The notes beneath the pieces were generated by a model. The model ran no database searches. It had not been told where the DNA came from and was given only the letters and a program-made list of their open reading frames with translations. The translations under genes and the position numbers were made by a program. From contig UQOY01000008.1 in the NCBI GenBank assembly GCA_900542825.1, forward strand, positions 1-64,000: a stretch of DNA of 64,000 nt, in the 5' to 3' direction. Numbering within the stretch: the first letter of the stretch is position 1; each line of letters starts with the position of its first letter. Below are positions 50,060 to 58,841 of this stretch, one piece after another. Source of the DNA: an uncultured Collinsella sp. GTDB taxonomy: Bacteria; Actinomycetota; Coriobacteriia; Coriobacteriales; Coriobacteriaceae.

Positions 50060-52135
50060 ATGAGATTCTCGATTATCAGCGAGATCCCCGGCAGGACCCG
50101 CCTCCAGTTGGCGGGTCCTGTGCCAGAGAGCGATCTCGATGCGCTTCTAAAGCTCAGTGGCGAAATCGATGGTGTGCGCAAGGTGCGCGTCTATGGCCGT
50201 ATTGGCCAGATGGCGCTCGAATACGACGAGCCGCGCCGCGATGCCGTGCTGGCCGCCGTCGGTGCGCTCGACGCTCAGGCCATTGCCGACGCAAAGACGG
50301 GTTACGTGATGCAGCTTGAGCCACGCAAGCACAAGCTCGTTATGGATCTTGCCACACTTGTCGGCGCCCACTATGCTCGCCGCTGGTTTATGCCCACGCC
50401 ACTGCGCGCGGTGTTTGTCGTGGCCGGTTACATGACCTTTTTGCGCGCCGCCCTCCGCGAGCTCGCGCAACCTCGTCTGACCGTTCCCGTGCTCGACGCT
50501 TCGGCCATCGGCATTTCGTTCGTCAAACGTGATGTCGACACCGCGGGCCAGACGATGTTCCTGCTCAAAGTGGGCGAGCTGCTCGAGGACTACACCCGCG
50601 CCATGAGCGAAAACGAGCTTATCAACTCGCTGCTCGACGTGCCCGATAAGGCACAAAAGGTCGTCGGCGATACCGAGGTAAGCGTTGCCGCGACCGAGCT
50701 CGAGCCCGGCGATCTGGTCGCCGTGCGTACCGGCATGTCCATTTGCATCGACGGCGTTGTCGAGCAGGGGAGCGCTATGGTCAACCAAGCAACCCTGACC
50801 GGCGAGCCGCTGGCCGTCGAGCGCAGCGTGGGCGACGACGTGTTCGCCGGGACCGTTGTGGAGGACGGCAGCATCTTGGTGCGCGTGCGCGCCAACACGG
50901 CTCAGACCAAGCTCCGCTCAATCGTCTCGCTCGTGCAGACGGCCGACTCGCTCAAGTCCGAGGGCCAGTCGCACATGGAAGACCTCGCCAACAAGATCGT
51001 TCCGTGGAACTTCCTGCTCGCGGGCCTGGTTGCGCTTACCACCCGCAGCCTCATCAAGACCTCAGCGGCGCTGATGGTCGACTACTCGTGCGCGCTCAAG
51101 CTCACGGGTTCGGTCGCCGTCATGACCGCCATGAGCGATGCCGCCAAGATGGGCGTCATGGTCAAGGGCGCGAAATACTTTGAGTCGTTTGCCAAGGCCG
51201 ACACCATTGTGTTTGATAAGACCGGCACGCTCACCGAGGCGCAGCCGCGTCTTGCCTGCGTACTCACGACCGACGGCTGGAGCGAGGACGAGGTCCTTCG
51301 CCTTTCTGCCTGCCTGGAGGAGCATTTTCCGCATCCGGTGGCACGCGCCGTGGTCAACGCCGCCCGAGAGCGTGGGCTCGAGCATCGCGAGCGCCATGCC
51401 GCCGTCGAGTACATCGTGGCGCACGGCATCGCTTCGTCCATCGAAGGGCGTCGCGCCATCATCGGTTCCGCGCATTTTGTATTTGAGGACGAGGGCGCAC
51501 AGCTCGAATCCAACATCAAGGAGCGCATCGAGTCCCAGACGCAGGGTCTGTCGCCGCTGTACCTGGCGGTCGACGGCACGGTCGTGGGCGTGCTCGGCAT
51601 CGAAGATCCGCTCAAGCCCGGGGTCCGTGAGGCAATCGCCGACCTGCATGCGCTGGGCGTCAAGCATGTCGTTATGCTCACGGGCGATTCGGAGCGCACG
51701 GCCGAGCGCATTGCGCGCGAGGCGGGTGTCGACGAGTTTAAGGCCGAACTGCTGCCCGAGGACAAGTACGCCTATGTGGAGCAGATTAAGTGCGAGGGGC
51801 GCCACGTTGCCATGGTGGGCGACGGCGTCAACGATTCGCCGGCGCTGGGCCTGGCCGATGTGGGCCTGGCCATGGGCGGTGGAAGCGACATCGCCAAGGA
51901 GGTCGCCGATATCATCCTGACCGATACGGATCTTGCCGCGATCGTGCGCCTGCGCCGTATGAGTCAGGGCCTCATTGATCGTCTGACGAGCTCCTACTCT
52001 AAGGTGATGCTCACCAACTCAGCGCTCCTGGCGCTGGGCATTACCGGCACGATTACCCCGCAGGCGTCGTCGCTGCTGCACAACGGCTCGACGATTGCCT
52101 ACAGCCTGAGCAACGCAAAGGCGTACCTGCGTTAG
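50060..52135 (+). CDS. P1B-like cation-transporting P-type ATPase with SCA motif
   Basis: A 691-residue metal pump. The phosphorylation site is Asp386 in DKTGTLT; TGEP (248-251) and GDGVNDSPAL are intact. The N-terminus is a degenerate heavy-metal-associated-like fold (IISEIPGRTRLQL) with no CxxC. The membrane metal motif, normally CPC, reads DYSCALKL (Ser343, Cys344, Ala345), so the substrate is not obviously Cu or Zn/Cd. It follows a small membrane protein gene. The transported ion is unknown; Mn, Fe or Zn are candidates. Confidence 0.88.
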   Translation: MRFSIISEIPGRTRLQLAGPVPESDLDALLKLSGEIDGVRKVRVYGRIGQMALEYDEPRRDAVLAAVGALDAQAIADAKTGYVMQLEPRKHKLVMDLATLVGAHYARRWFMPTPLRAVFVVAGYMTFLRAALRELAQPRLTVPVLDASAIGISFVKRDVDTAGQTMFLLKVGELLEDYTRAMSENELINSLLDVPDKAQKVVGDTEVSVAATELEPGDLVAVRTGMSICIDGVVEQGSAMVNQATLTGEPLAVERSVGDDVFAGTVVEDGSILVRVRANTAQTKLRSIVSLVQTADSLKSEGQSHMEDLANKIVPWNFLLAGLVALTTRSLIKTSAALMVDYSCALKLTGSVAVMTAMSDAAKMGVMVKGAKYFESFAKADTIVFDKTGTLTEAQPRLACVLTTDGWSEDEVLRLSACLEEHFPHPVARAVVNAARERGLEHRERHAAVEYIVAHGIASSIEGRRAIIGSAHFVFEDEGAQLESNIKERIESQTQGLSPLYLAVDGTVVGVLGIEDPLKPGVREAIADLHALGVKHVVMLTGDSERTAERIAREAGVDEFKAELLPEDKYAYVEQIKCEGRHVAMVGDGVNDSPALGLADVGLAMGGGSDIAKEVADIILTDTDLAAIVRLRRMSQGLIDRLTSSYSKVMLTNSALLALGITGTITPQASSLLHNGSTIAYSLSNAKAYLR

Positions 52136-52210
52136 CAGACGTGTTCGCCCACGTTATCTGGCCTGCGCCCAGACGGCATCGGTGCCGTCCGAGCGCAGGT
52201 CCTTTACATT

Positions 52211-52259
52211 TGACCATTTGCTAGCTTCTCTATATAGTGTTGCTAGCGGTGCTAGCAAT
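52211..52259 (+). promoter_or_regulatory. Promoter and operator of the RelB/PIN pair
   Basis: TTGACC (52211-52216), a 17-base spacer and TATAGT (52234-52239) form a good promoter. TTGCTAGC occurs at 52219-52226 inside the spacer and at 52241-52248; the latter pairs with GCTAGCAA (52252-52259) as an 8-3-8 palindrome. Autoregulation by the ribbon-helix-helix antitoxin is likely. Confidence 0.7.
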
Positions 52260-52278
52260 TGAAGGGAGCGGGATCAAC

Positions 52279-52632
52279 GTGGGTGCTGTTAGCAGCATGG
52301 CGCAGGTGAACGTTCGCGTAGATCGCCAGGTCAAGAACCGTGCCGAGGAGGTGCTGCGGCTTTCGGGCGGGTCACTGCCCGAGCTCATCAAAAAGGTGGT
52401 GGCCAGGGTCGCGCAGGGTGGCGGGCAGTGCGAGGAAGTGCTTGCGGCCGTCGACGACCGGCAGCAGACCGTCGCGCCCGATACTTCGTTCGCCGCATCA
52501 TGGGCGGCGGCGGATCAGCTTTACGCGGACCTGGGCATCGCTACGTCGCCCGTATCCGACGGTCGCGATTGGGACACAATCTATTCCGAAGCTATGGACG
52601 AGCGTTATCGCCAAAAGGGGATGATCCTGTGA
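52279..52632 (+). CDS. RelB/DinJ-family antitoxin
   Basis: A 117-residue antitoxin with a ribbon-helix-helix N-terminus (AQVNVRVDRQVKNRAEEVLRLSGGSLPELIKKVVARVA) and a longer acidic C-terminal tail that should bind the toxin. I prefer GTG 52279 (GAAGGGAG 8-13 bases upstream); ATG 52297 is possible. The stop overlaps the PIN gene start in a GTGA arrangement. Three TTGCTAGC half-sites lie in its promoter. Confidence 0.8.
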   Translation: MGAVSSMAQVNVRVDRQVKNRAEEVLRLSGGSLPELIKKVVARVAQGGGQCEEVLAAVDDRQQTVAPDTSFAASWAAADQLYADLGIATSPVSDGRDWDTIYSEAMDERYRQKGMIL

Positions 52633-53144
52633 GCGGGGCTCCCCTCAAAATAATGGTGGATGCCAACGTATGGGTTGATTCGTTTTGCGCCGACCATGAC
52701 GAGTCGCTTGCCGCACGTGCGTTTATTGGGCAGGCGACGGAGGCGGGGGCATTGCTGTTCTTTCCGGTGCATATCGCCAAGGACGTGCTGTACGTTGTCC
52801 AACACGAGCTGAAGCGTAGCGTTCTTGCCAACGGGGGAGCGCTCGACGAGGCTTCTGCCCGCGCAATTGGCGATGCGGCGCTGGCGTTTGTTCGGAATAT
52901 GACCGAAAACGCTATGGCCGTGGGCGCTGATGCATCGGACCTTTGGCTGGCCGACAAATACTTAGCGCTCCATCGCGATTACGAGGACAACTTGGTGCTC
53001 GCCGCATGCAAACGCGCCCAGGTTGATTACTTGGTAACTAACGATCGCAAACTGCTCGAACATGCCGATCTTGCAGCAAAGACACCTCGTCAAATAATGC
53101 CGATTCTTGCTTTGGTCGAACGCGGTGGCGCGGCTATCGGTTGA
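52629..53144 (+). CDS. PIN-domain ribonuclease toxin
   Basis: A 171-residue PIN protein. MVDANVWVDSFCADHDE gives the first acidic site and YEDNLVLAACKRAQVDYLVTNDRKLLEHA the last cluster. This is the COG-type PIN pattern with DxxV-A near the end. The GTG 52629 start overlaps the antitoxin stop (GTGA), so the two are translationally coupled. It is expected to cleave RNA when the antitoxin is lost. Confidence 0.87.
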   Translation: MSGAPLKIMVDANVWVDSFCADHDESLAARAFIGQATEAGALLFFPVHIAKDVLYVVQHELKRSVLANGGALDEASARAIGDAALAFVRNMTENAMAVGADASDLWLADKYLALHRDYEDNLVLAACKRAQVDYLVTNDRKLLEHADLAAKTPRQIMPILALVERGGAAIG

Positions 53145-53202
53145 CGCGAACTGTTTGCGGGCCTCTTGGATGACGATGTGCCAAGGGACCCGCGTTTGCT
53201 AT

Positions 53203-53637
53203 TTACAAAAGCGCGGCCTTAATGGCGGGACTTTCTGCGAGCTGCTCGGCTGCCTTTTCGTCGGAGCTGTCGAGTGCTGCCAGACTGCGGTAGACCCACT
53301 CGTTGACCTGGGTGTTCTTGACGCCTGCGGTCTGCATAAGGGCGCCTACCTCGCGGATTGCTGCGAGCAGATCGGCTTTGGGACCCGCGAGCTCGACCTC
53401 GATGCCGTGATAGGCGGCCACGCCGCGGTTCTCGCTCACGTGGTCGATAAAGCCCTCGACGGTCTCAAGCTGCTGGGCGAGAGTTGCATCATCGTCAGCG
53501 TCCAGCGCGACGAGTGCGTTCGATACCGTGAGGGCGGGATGTCCGCAGGGGACAAAGCCCTCGATGACATCCATAGCTTCGGTAATGGTTGAGCCCAGGC
53601 CTGCGAGGGCATTGACGAGTTGCTGCTTGGTATCCAT
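53203..53637 (-). CDS. Hypothetical protein, 144 residues
   Basis: Not recognised. It is soluble, acidic and Ala-rich, largely helical, with no signal or membrane segment. Two blocks stand out: GSTITEAMDVIEGFVPCGHP and GFIDHVSENRGVAAYHGIEV. AAAGGA lies 5 bases before ATG 53637 on the minus strand, and codon use matches neighbours, so it looks real. It is convergent with the RelB/PIN pair and divergent from tmRNA. No function can be assigned. Confidence 0.7.
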   Translation of the reverse strand: MDTKQQLVNALAGLGSTITEAMDVIEGFVPCGHPALTVSNALVALDADDDATLAQQLETVEGFIDHVSENRGVAAYHGIEVELAGPKADLLAAIREVGALMQTAGVKNTQVNEWVYRSLAALDSSDEKAAEQLAESPAIKAALL

Positions 53638-53873
53638 AACGGTCCTTTCGACGGGTCAGTTGTGCTTGGCAAAATATACGTGACGCGATCGGTAGCAAAA
53701 GTGCGAAGTGCAGTGCACATTGTGGTCTTCACAGCTCGTGCATAGAGCAGCTGTCTGCCTTTAGAACGTGGTAAGATAGCTATCCACGAGCGGGGTTCAC
53801 CCCGCGTGTTCCTTGAAAAGTCGACGGGTGTTGGGTGCTCGTGCCCAATGCCATCCAGACTTTCCCGACATTC

Positions 53874-54237
53874 GGGGGCGACTGGTTTCGACACGATAGC
53901 TCTGAGAGAGGAAGCAAGCCGAGGTCTCCTCGCCTCGTTAAACAGGGGTACCGTCAAATTGAATTGACAACAACTCTTCTTTTGAGCCTATGGCTCTCGC
54001 TGCTTAGTTTATAGCGGCGCGTCAACCCGGTGATTTCCCCGACACCGGCGCGACGTCATGTTAGGGGAATGCTCCTGCGCACGTAATCGGTATGGCGCAG
54101 GCTAAGACCGAACCGGTTAGGACGCCGCGAGCGTGTCGCTGCGCGCAAAGCATCCGAGACTAAACCAGCGACTGAGCTTGGAGATGCCAATCAGGGGGCT
54201 TTCGTGGACCGGAGTTCGATTCTCCGCGCCTCCACCA
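53874..54237 (+). ncRNA. ssrA: tmRNA
   Basis: Rescues stalled ribosomes. The 5' GGGGGCG (53874-53880) pairs with CGCCTCC (54227-54233) as the acceptor stem, and the 3' CCA is encoded. The canonical 5' segment GACTGGTTTCGACACGATAG and the T arm GGAGTTCGATTCTCC are present. The tag reading frame 53966-54007 encodes DNNSSFEPMALAA followed by TAG, with the degradation signal ending LAA. Pseudoknot sequences lie in 54010-54170. Small hairpins (GCGGGGTTCACCCCGC at 53790) precede it. Confidence 0.96.
53966..54007 (+). other. tmRNA proteolysis tag frame
   Basis: GAC AAC AAC TCT TCT TTT GAG CCT ATG GCT CTC GCT GCT TAG. The first codon is the probable resume codon, after the Ala carried by tmRNA itself. 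Confidence 0.85.
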
Positions 54238-54245
54238 ATAGTTAC

Positions 54246-54281
54246 AAGCAGGTAGAGAAGTGTCTCTACCTGCTTTTTTAT
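54246..54281 (+). terminator. Terminator of tmRNA
   Basis: AAGCAGGTAGAGA pairs with TCTCTACCTGCTT around AGTG, then TTTTTATT. Confidence 0.9.
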
Positions 54282-54294
54282 TACTTACAGATAC

Positions 54295-54331
54295 CGCGGA
54301 GAATCGAACTCTATGCAGGGCGCGAGCGTTA
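54295..54331 (-). repeat. 37 bp direct repeat with inverted tmRNA T-arm, copy 1
   Basis: Starts CGCGGAGAATCGAACTC, the reverse complement of the tmRNA end GAGTTCGATTCTCCGCG (17 of 17), then TATGCAGGGCGCGAGCGTTA. It is identical to 54504-54540. Confidence 0.85.
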
Positions 54332-54503
54332 AGCAAACGCGAAGCGTTTGTAGCGAGCGGGCGAGGACGCCGGCAGGCGGCCGAAGCCGGTGCGGATTTG
54401 CGAAGCAAATACGCGGATTCTCCGCGCAATGCCCCAACCCTATATAGATGCGATGTTATCGAATCTCAGCCTGCCATGCACCGCATCAACGGAACCCCAA
54501 ACC

Positions 54504-54540
54504 CGCGGAGAATCGAACTCTATGCAGGGCGCGAGCGTTA
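54504..54540 (-). repeat. 37 bp direct repeat with inverted tmRNA T-arm, copy 2
   Basis: Identical to 54295-54331, 209 bp downstream. Both carry the tmRNA 3' sequence in the opposite orientation. Confidence 0.85.
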
Positions 54541-54593
54541 GGAAAACGTTGCGGCAGCGCAGGGTGGGACGCGCTTTCCTAACGGCGGCCCAG

Positions 54594-54829
54594 GCGGAAA
54601 ATCCATCCCGGAATCCGCGCTCAGACTGGGACGTAGTTTCCGGATGGCACATCAAGCGGAAACTGCGTCCCGGAATCCTCATTCGGAATGGGATGCAATT
54701 TCCAAATGAATGGCTAGCGGAAAGTTCATCCCGGAATCCGCGCTCAGAACGGGACACGCTTTCCCAACGGCGGTCCAAGCGGAAAGTTCATCCCGGAATC
54801 CCGCCTCAAACTTGGACGCGCTTTCCGCT
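54594..54829 (+). repeat. Tandem array of about four 62 bp hairpin units
   Basis: Units begin GCGGAAA at 54594, 54656, 54717 and 54779 (periods 62, 61, 62). Each holds GGAAA-TCCCGGAATCC in the first half and GGGAC-TTTCC in the second, which pair (GGAAAG/CTTTCC, TCCCG/CGGGA). A partial unit (GGGACGCGCTTTCCTAACGGCGG) precedes at about 54566. Confidence 0.8.
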
Positions 54830-54913
54830 CCATCTCCTCAACTCCAAAACCTGCGCGCTCTCCATTCCAAAACTGGGTAGAAGAAAGCCAAAACGAAACA
54901 GCAGGAGGTCACC

Positions 54914-55792
54914 ATGACTGCAGAAGATAAGGCAAAGAACGCCGGCAAGGTCGCGCTTGTCCTGGAGGGCGGTAGTTTTCGCGGGCAGTTTACCGCAGGC
55001 GTGCTCGACGTTCTCATGGAGGCCGGCGTCGAGATTCCGGCGGTATATGGCGTATCGGCCGGTGCCCTCAACGGCGTGAACTACAAGTCGCACCAGATCG
55101 GCCGTGCCAACCGCATCAACCTGGCTTTCTGCAACGACAACCGCTTCATGGGCGCCGCATCGTTTGCGTCCACGGGCTCTATTGTGGGCTACGACTTTAT
55201 CTTCAACGATGTCCAGGACCGCCTGGATCCCTTTGACAACGAGACGTTCGACGCGAGCCCCATCGAGATGTACGCCGTCGCGACGGACATGCTCTTCGGA
55301 ACCGCCGCGTACTTGCCGGTCAAAAGCGCCGTGCTCGACCTCGACGCCGTGCGCGCATCGACGTCGCTGCCGCTGGTGACGCCGTCGGTCGAGATCGATG
55401 GGCACAAATACGTCGACGGCGGCGTAGCCGATTCGGTCCCTATCGAGCACGTGCTGGAGGAGGCGGGCTTCGATCGCGCGGTTGTCATTGTCACGCAGGA
55501 CCGCTCGTACGAGAAAAAGCCCTACGAGTTTATGCCCGCCGCACGCGCCCGCTATGCCGACTATCCCTACCTGCTCGAGGCTATCGAGACGCGCCACGAC
55601 CGCTATAACATCCAGCGCATGCATCTGTGGAAGTATGAGCGCGAGGGCCGCGCGCTGGTCGTTGCCCCGCAAAATCCGGTCGAGGTCGGTCACGTTGAGC
55701 ACGATCCAGCAAAGCTCCTCGACCTGTATATTCAGGGCCGCCAGGAGGCAAAGCGCTTGCTGAGTGATATCGAGGCATTTGTCGAGCGCTAG
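54914..55792 (+). CDS. Patatin-like phospholipase
   Basis: A 292-residue lipid acyl hydrolase. The oxyanion loop LEGGSFRGQFTAGVLD, the nucleophile elbow GVSAGALNGV (Ser) and the catalytic Asp in VDGGVADSVPIE form the Ser-Asp dyad. There is no signal peptide, so it is likely cytoplasmic, like the RssA/YjjU group. The C-terminal extension RHDRYNIQRMHLWKYEREGRAL is typical of that group. AGGAGG lies 7 bases before ATG 54914. It is a single-gene unit. Confidence 0.9.
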   Translation: MTAEDKAKNAGKVALVLEGGSFRGQFTAGVLDVLMEAGVEIPAVYGVSAGALNGVNYKSHQIGRANRINLAFCNDNRFMGAASFASTGSIVGYDFIFNDVQDRLDPFDNETFDASPIEMYAVATDMLFGTAAYLPVKSAVLDLDAVRASTSLPLVTPSVEIDGHKYVDGGVADSVPIEHVLEEAGFDRAVVIVTQDRSYEKKPYEFMPAARARYADYPYLLEAIETRHDRYNIQRMHLWKYEREGRALVVAPQNPVEVGHVEHDPAKLLDLYIQGRQEAKRLLSDIEAFVER

Positions 55793-55855
55793 TGTCGCGA
55801 CGTCATGACCCATGGATGACATGTGCAGAAACTCTGGTCGGAGCCAAAATACCTG

Positions 55856-55883
55856 TTGACTCGGGCGGCGAGCGGGGTAATAT
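55856..55883 (+). promoter_or_regulatory. Promoter of rplM-rpsI
   Basis: TTGACT (55856-55861), a 16-base spacer and TAATAT (55878-55883), 67 bases before the rplM start. The intervening leader could hold an L13 autoregulatory structure, not resolved here. Confidence 0.6.
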
Positions 55884-55949
55884 GGACGGGTTACTTGCAG
55901 AGCCCCGTGAATCTCTGTAACAACACGTACTGTACATGGAGGAGTCTAA

Positions 55950-56393
55950 GTGATTTCGAAATCGACTCACTACGCCAAGCAGGGCGAGGTCCAGCGCAAC
56001 TGGGTTCTCGTCGACGCCGATGGTGCTGTCCTGGGCCGTCTTGCCACCCAGATCGCAATGATCCTGCGCGGTAAGAACAAGCCCCAGTTCACGCCCAACA
56101 GCGACTGCGGCGACTTCGTTGTCGTCATCAACGCCGATAAGGTCCAGCTTACCGGTAACAAGGCCGACACGAAGACCTATTATCGCCACAGCGGCTACAA
56201 CGGCGGCCTCAAGGCTGAGAGCTTCCGCCAGGCTATGGAGAAGCACCCGGAGAAGGTCATCGAGCGCGCCGTTCGCGGCATGCTGCCCAAGACCACCCTC
56301 GGCCGTGCCCAGATGACCAAGCTTAAGGTCTACGCTGGTGCCGAGCATCCGCATGCTGCCCAGAACCCCACGAAGATTGAGCTGGAGGCTTAA
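55950..56393 (+). CDS. rplM: 50S ribosomal protein L13
   Basis: A 147-residue large-subunit protein. NWVLVDADGAVLGRLATQIAMILRGKNKPQFTPNSDCGDFVVVINADKV and HPEKVIERAVRGMLPKTTLGR are the family core. The start is GTG 55950, with TGGAGGAG upstream. rpsI follows 2 bases after its stop, the usual arrangement. Confidence 0.97.
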   Translation: MISKSTHYAKQGEVQRNWVLVDADGAVLGRLATQIAMILRGKNKPQFTPNSDCGDFVVVINADKVQLTGNKADTKTYYRHSGYNGGLKAESFRQAMEKHPEKVIERAVRGMLPKTTLGRAQMTKLKVYAGAEHPHAAQNPTKIELEA

Positions 56394-56395
56394 AG

Positions 56396-56791
<396 letters not shown>

Positions 56792-56821
56792 GGTTTTATC
56801 TCCTTACGAGATACAATGTAC

Positions 56822-56862
56822 AAGCGGGGCCTACCGACTGCTCGGTGGGTCCCGCTTTTCTT
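56822..56862 (+). terminator. Terminator after rpsI
   Basis: AAGCGGGGCCTACCGA pairs with TCGGTGGGTCCCGCTT around CTGC, then TTCTTTT. Confidence 0.9.
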
Positions 56863-56913
56863 TTCGACTAGGGTGGGCGACTGCGTTTTGCCCACTTGGG
56901 AAGGAGCGATCCT

Positions 56914-58251
56914 ATGCCCCAGAACATCTTCGGCACCGATGGCGTCCGTGGCGTCGCCAACGCCGACCTCTCGTGCGACCTCGCGTTTCGCCTGGGCCGT
57001 GCGGCGACCAAGTTCCTTGGTCCGGACATTTGCATCGGCCGCGACACGCGCCTTTCGGGCACCATGCTCGAGAGCGCGCTGACCGCCGGTATCATGGCCG
57101 AGGGCGGCCGTCCGCACTGCTGCGGCGTTATCCCTACGCCGGCCGTGGCACTGCTCACCGTCCAAAACGAGCTCGACGGTGGCATCGTCATCTCCGCTTC
57201 GCACAATCCTCCGGAGTTCAACGGCATCAAGTTCTTTAGCCGCAAGGGCATGAAGCTTCCCGATGCTGTCGAGGAAGAGATCAGCGCTTGGGTCATGTCC
57301 GAGGAGGCCATGGCTGCCGATACGCTGCCGACCGGTGCCGGTGTGGGTCACATCATCAAGATGAAGGACGCTCGCAAGGCATACGTCGACCACGCTATCA
57401 GCACCCTCGACGGCCTTAAGCTCGACGGCCTGGTTGTTGCCGTCGACTGCGGCCACGGCGCTTCTTGCCAGACCACGCCCGCCGCACTGCAGCGCCTGGG
57501 CGCCACGGTCCATGCCATCAACACCGACTACTGCGGCACCGACATTAACGTCGAGTGCGGCTCCACTCATCTTGAGCCCCTGCGTGAGCTCGTACTGCGT
57601 ACCCACGCCGACATCGGCCTGGCCCACGATGGCGACGCCGATCGCGTGCTGTTTGTGGACAGCGAGGGCAACGAGATCGATGGCGACTACATCCTGGCCA
57701 TCTGCGGCTCCGATCTAGCCGCTCGCGGCAAGCTCGCCAACTCCGAGATTGTCTCGACTGTTATGTGCAACCTGGGCTTCTCCATTGCCATGAAGGAGCA
57801 GGGCTTCGAGATGGTCCAGACCGCCGTGGGCGACCGCTATGTTCTTGAGCGTATGCTCGAGGACGGTGCCGTCATCGGCGGCGAGCAGTCCGGCCACATC
57901 ATCTTCCTGGAGCACAACACCACCGGTGACGGCTTGGTGACGGCCCTGCAGCTTCTGGCCGTGCTCAAGCGCACCGGCCGTACCCTCACCGACCTTGCCG
58001 GCATCATGAAGAAGTACCCGCAGGTACTCGTCAACGTGCATTCCGACAACAAGGCCGGCCTGGACGATTGCCAGCCCATTTGGGACGCCGTCGCTGCCGC
58101 CGAGAAGGAGCTCAACGGTCGCGGCCGTATTCTGGTGCGCCCGAGTGGCACCGAGCCGCTGGTTCGCGTCATGGCCGAGGCCGAGACGCACGAGCTGACC
58201 CAGCGCGTCGTCGACGACATCGTCGAGGTTGTCAAGCGCGAACTTCCTTAA
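56914..58251 (+). CDS. glmM: Phosphoglucosamine mutase
   Basis: Converts glucosamine-6-P to glucosamine-1-P for UDP-GlcNAc and cell wall synthesis. FGTDGVRGVAN opens the chain, the phosphoserine loop is ISASHNPPEFNGIKFF with Ser96, the metal loop is HDGDADRVLFVD, and the substrate loop GGEQSGHIIF and phosphate loop RPSGTEPLVRVMAE follow. The length (445) is normal. ATG 56914 has GGGAAGGAG upstream. An EIIA-Glc gene and nagB lie just downstream. Confidence 0.96.
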   Translation: MPQNIFGTDGVRGVANADLSCDLAFRLGRAATKFLGPDICIGRDTRLSGTMLESALTAGIMAEGGRPHCCGVIPTPAVALLTVQNELDGGIVISASHNPPEFNGIKFFSRKGMKLPDAVEEEISAWVMSEEAMAADTLPTGAGVGHIIKMKDARKAYVDHAISTLDGLKLDGLVVAVDCGHGASCQTTPAALQRLGATVHAINTDYCGTDINVECGSTHLEPLRELVLRTHADIGLAHDGDADRVLFVDSEGNEIDGDYILAICGSDLAARGKLANSEIVSTVMCNLGFSIAMKEQGFEMVQTAVGDRYVLERMLEDGAVIGGEQSGHIIFLEHNTTGDGLVTALQLLAVLKRTGRTLTDLAGIMKKYPQVLVNVHSDNKAGLDDCQPIWDAVAAAEKELNGRGRILVRPSGTEPLVRVMAEAETHELTQRVVDDIVEVVKRELP

Positions 58252-58322
58252 TGGTCAAAAACCGCTGCCAAGTGGTAAACTGGTAAAACTGTATTTGATC
58301 AATGGTATGTCCAAGGGGGAGC

Positions 58323-58820
58323 ATGTTCACTAAAGTCCTGAGGTCTTTTGGTATGCGTGGTCGAGTCCTTACGCTGGATGCTCCCATCTCGGGCGATGTC
58401 ATTCCGCTTTCCGAGGTAAACGATCAGACGTTTGCCACTGGCCTTTTGGGTCAGGGCGTGGCGATTCAGCCAACTGGCACGCGTGTGATCGCTCCGGCGG
58501 ATGCTAAGGTCGAAGCGATTTTTCCCACGGGTCATGCTGTTGCGCTTAACACGGTTGATGGCCTGGACGTTTTGATTCACGTTGGCTTGGACACCGTTCA
58601 ACTCGAGGGCAAGCACTTTACCGTGCATGCGCAGGTGGGCGATATCGTCCATAAGGGCGATGTACTCATCGAGTTCGATCGCGAAGCGATTGCTGCCGAG
58701 GGCTACGATGTGACGGTTCCCATCTTGGTTTGCAATTCCGTTGAGTTCTCGAGCATCAAGGGTTCTGTTGGAGAGCATGTCGAGGAGATGGACCAGCTCA
58801 TCGTCGCGCGTGAGCGCTAG
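58323..58820 (+). CDS. PTS glucose-type IIA component
   Basis: A 165-residue single-domain EIIA of the Crr family. SGDVIPLSEVNDQTFATGLLGQGVAIQPTG, His71 in PTGHAV and the phosphorylated His86 in VLIHVGLDTV, and EFDREAI identify it. It receives phosphate from HPr and passes it to an EIIBC sugar permease not present here, and may also regulate other systems. ATG 58323 follows AAGGGGGAG. It lies between glmM and nagB, so an amino-sugar link is likely. Confidence 0.9.
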   Translation: MFTKVLRSFGMRGRVLTLDAPISGDVIPLSEVNDQTFATGLLGQGVAIQPTGTRVIAPADAKVEAIFPTGHAVALNTVDGLDVLIHVGLDTVQLEGKHFTVHAQVGDIVHKGDVLIEFDREAIAAEGYDVTVPILVCNSVEFSSIKGSVGEHVEEMDQLIVARER

Positions 58821-58841
58821 TCGCTCCGCTTGCCTTTGGCC

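Larger units (their letters stand above)
54238..54913. other. 676 bp repeat-rich region downstream of tmRNA
   Basis: No credible gene. After the tmRNA terminator it holds two 37 bp direct repeats (54295-54331, 54504-54540), each beginning with an inverted copy of the tmRNA T arm. Small palindromes follow (GCGAAGC, GATTTGCGAAGCAAAT), then a tandem array of hairpin units (54594-54829). A 175-codon open frame across it is repeat-derived and has no ribosome site. Confidence 0.65.

Noticed and set aside
54295..54311. A tRNA gene on the minus strand
   Set aside because: Only the T-arm sequence is present; no acceptor, D or anticodon arms can be built around it.
54566..54829. Possible CRISPR array
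   Set aside because: Units diverge throughout, there is no constant repeat with unique spacers, and no cas genes are present.
54390..54917. A 175-codon open frame downstream of tmRNA
   Set aside because: It runs through the tandem hairpin array and direct repeats, has no ribosome site and its protein is a repeat translation.
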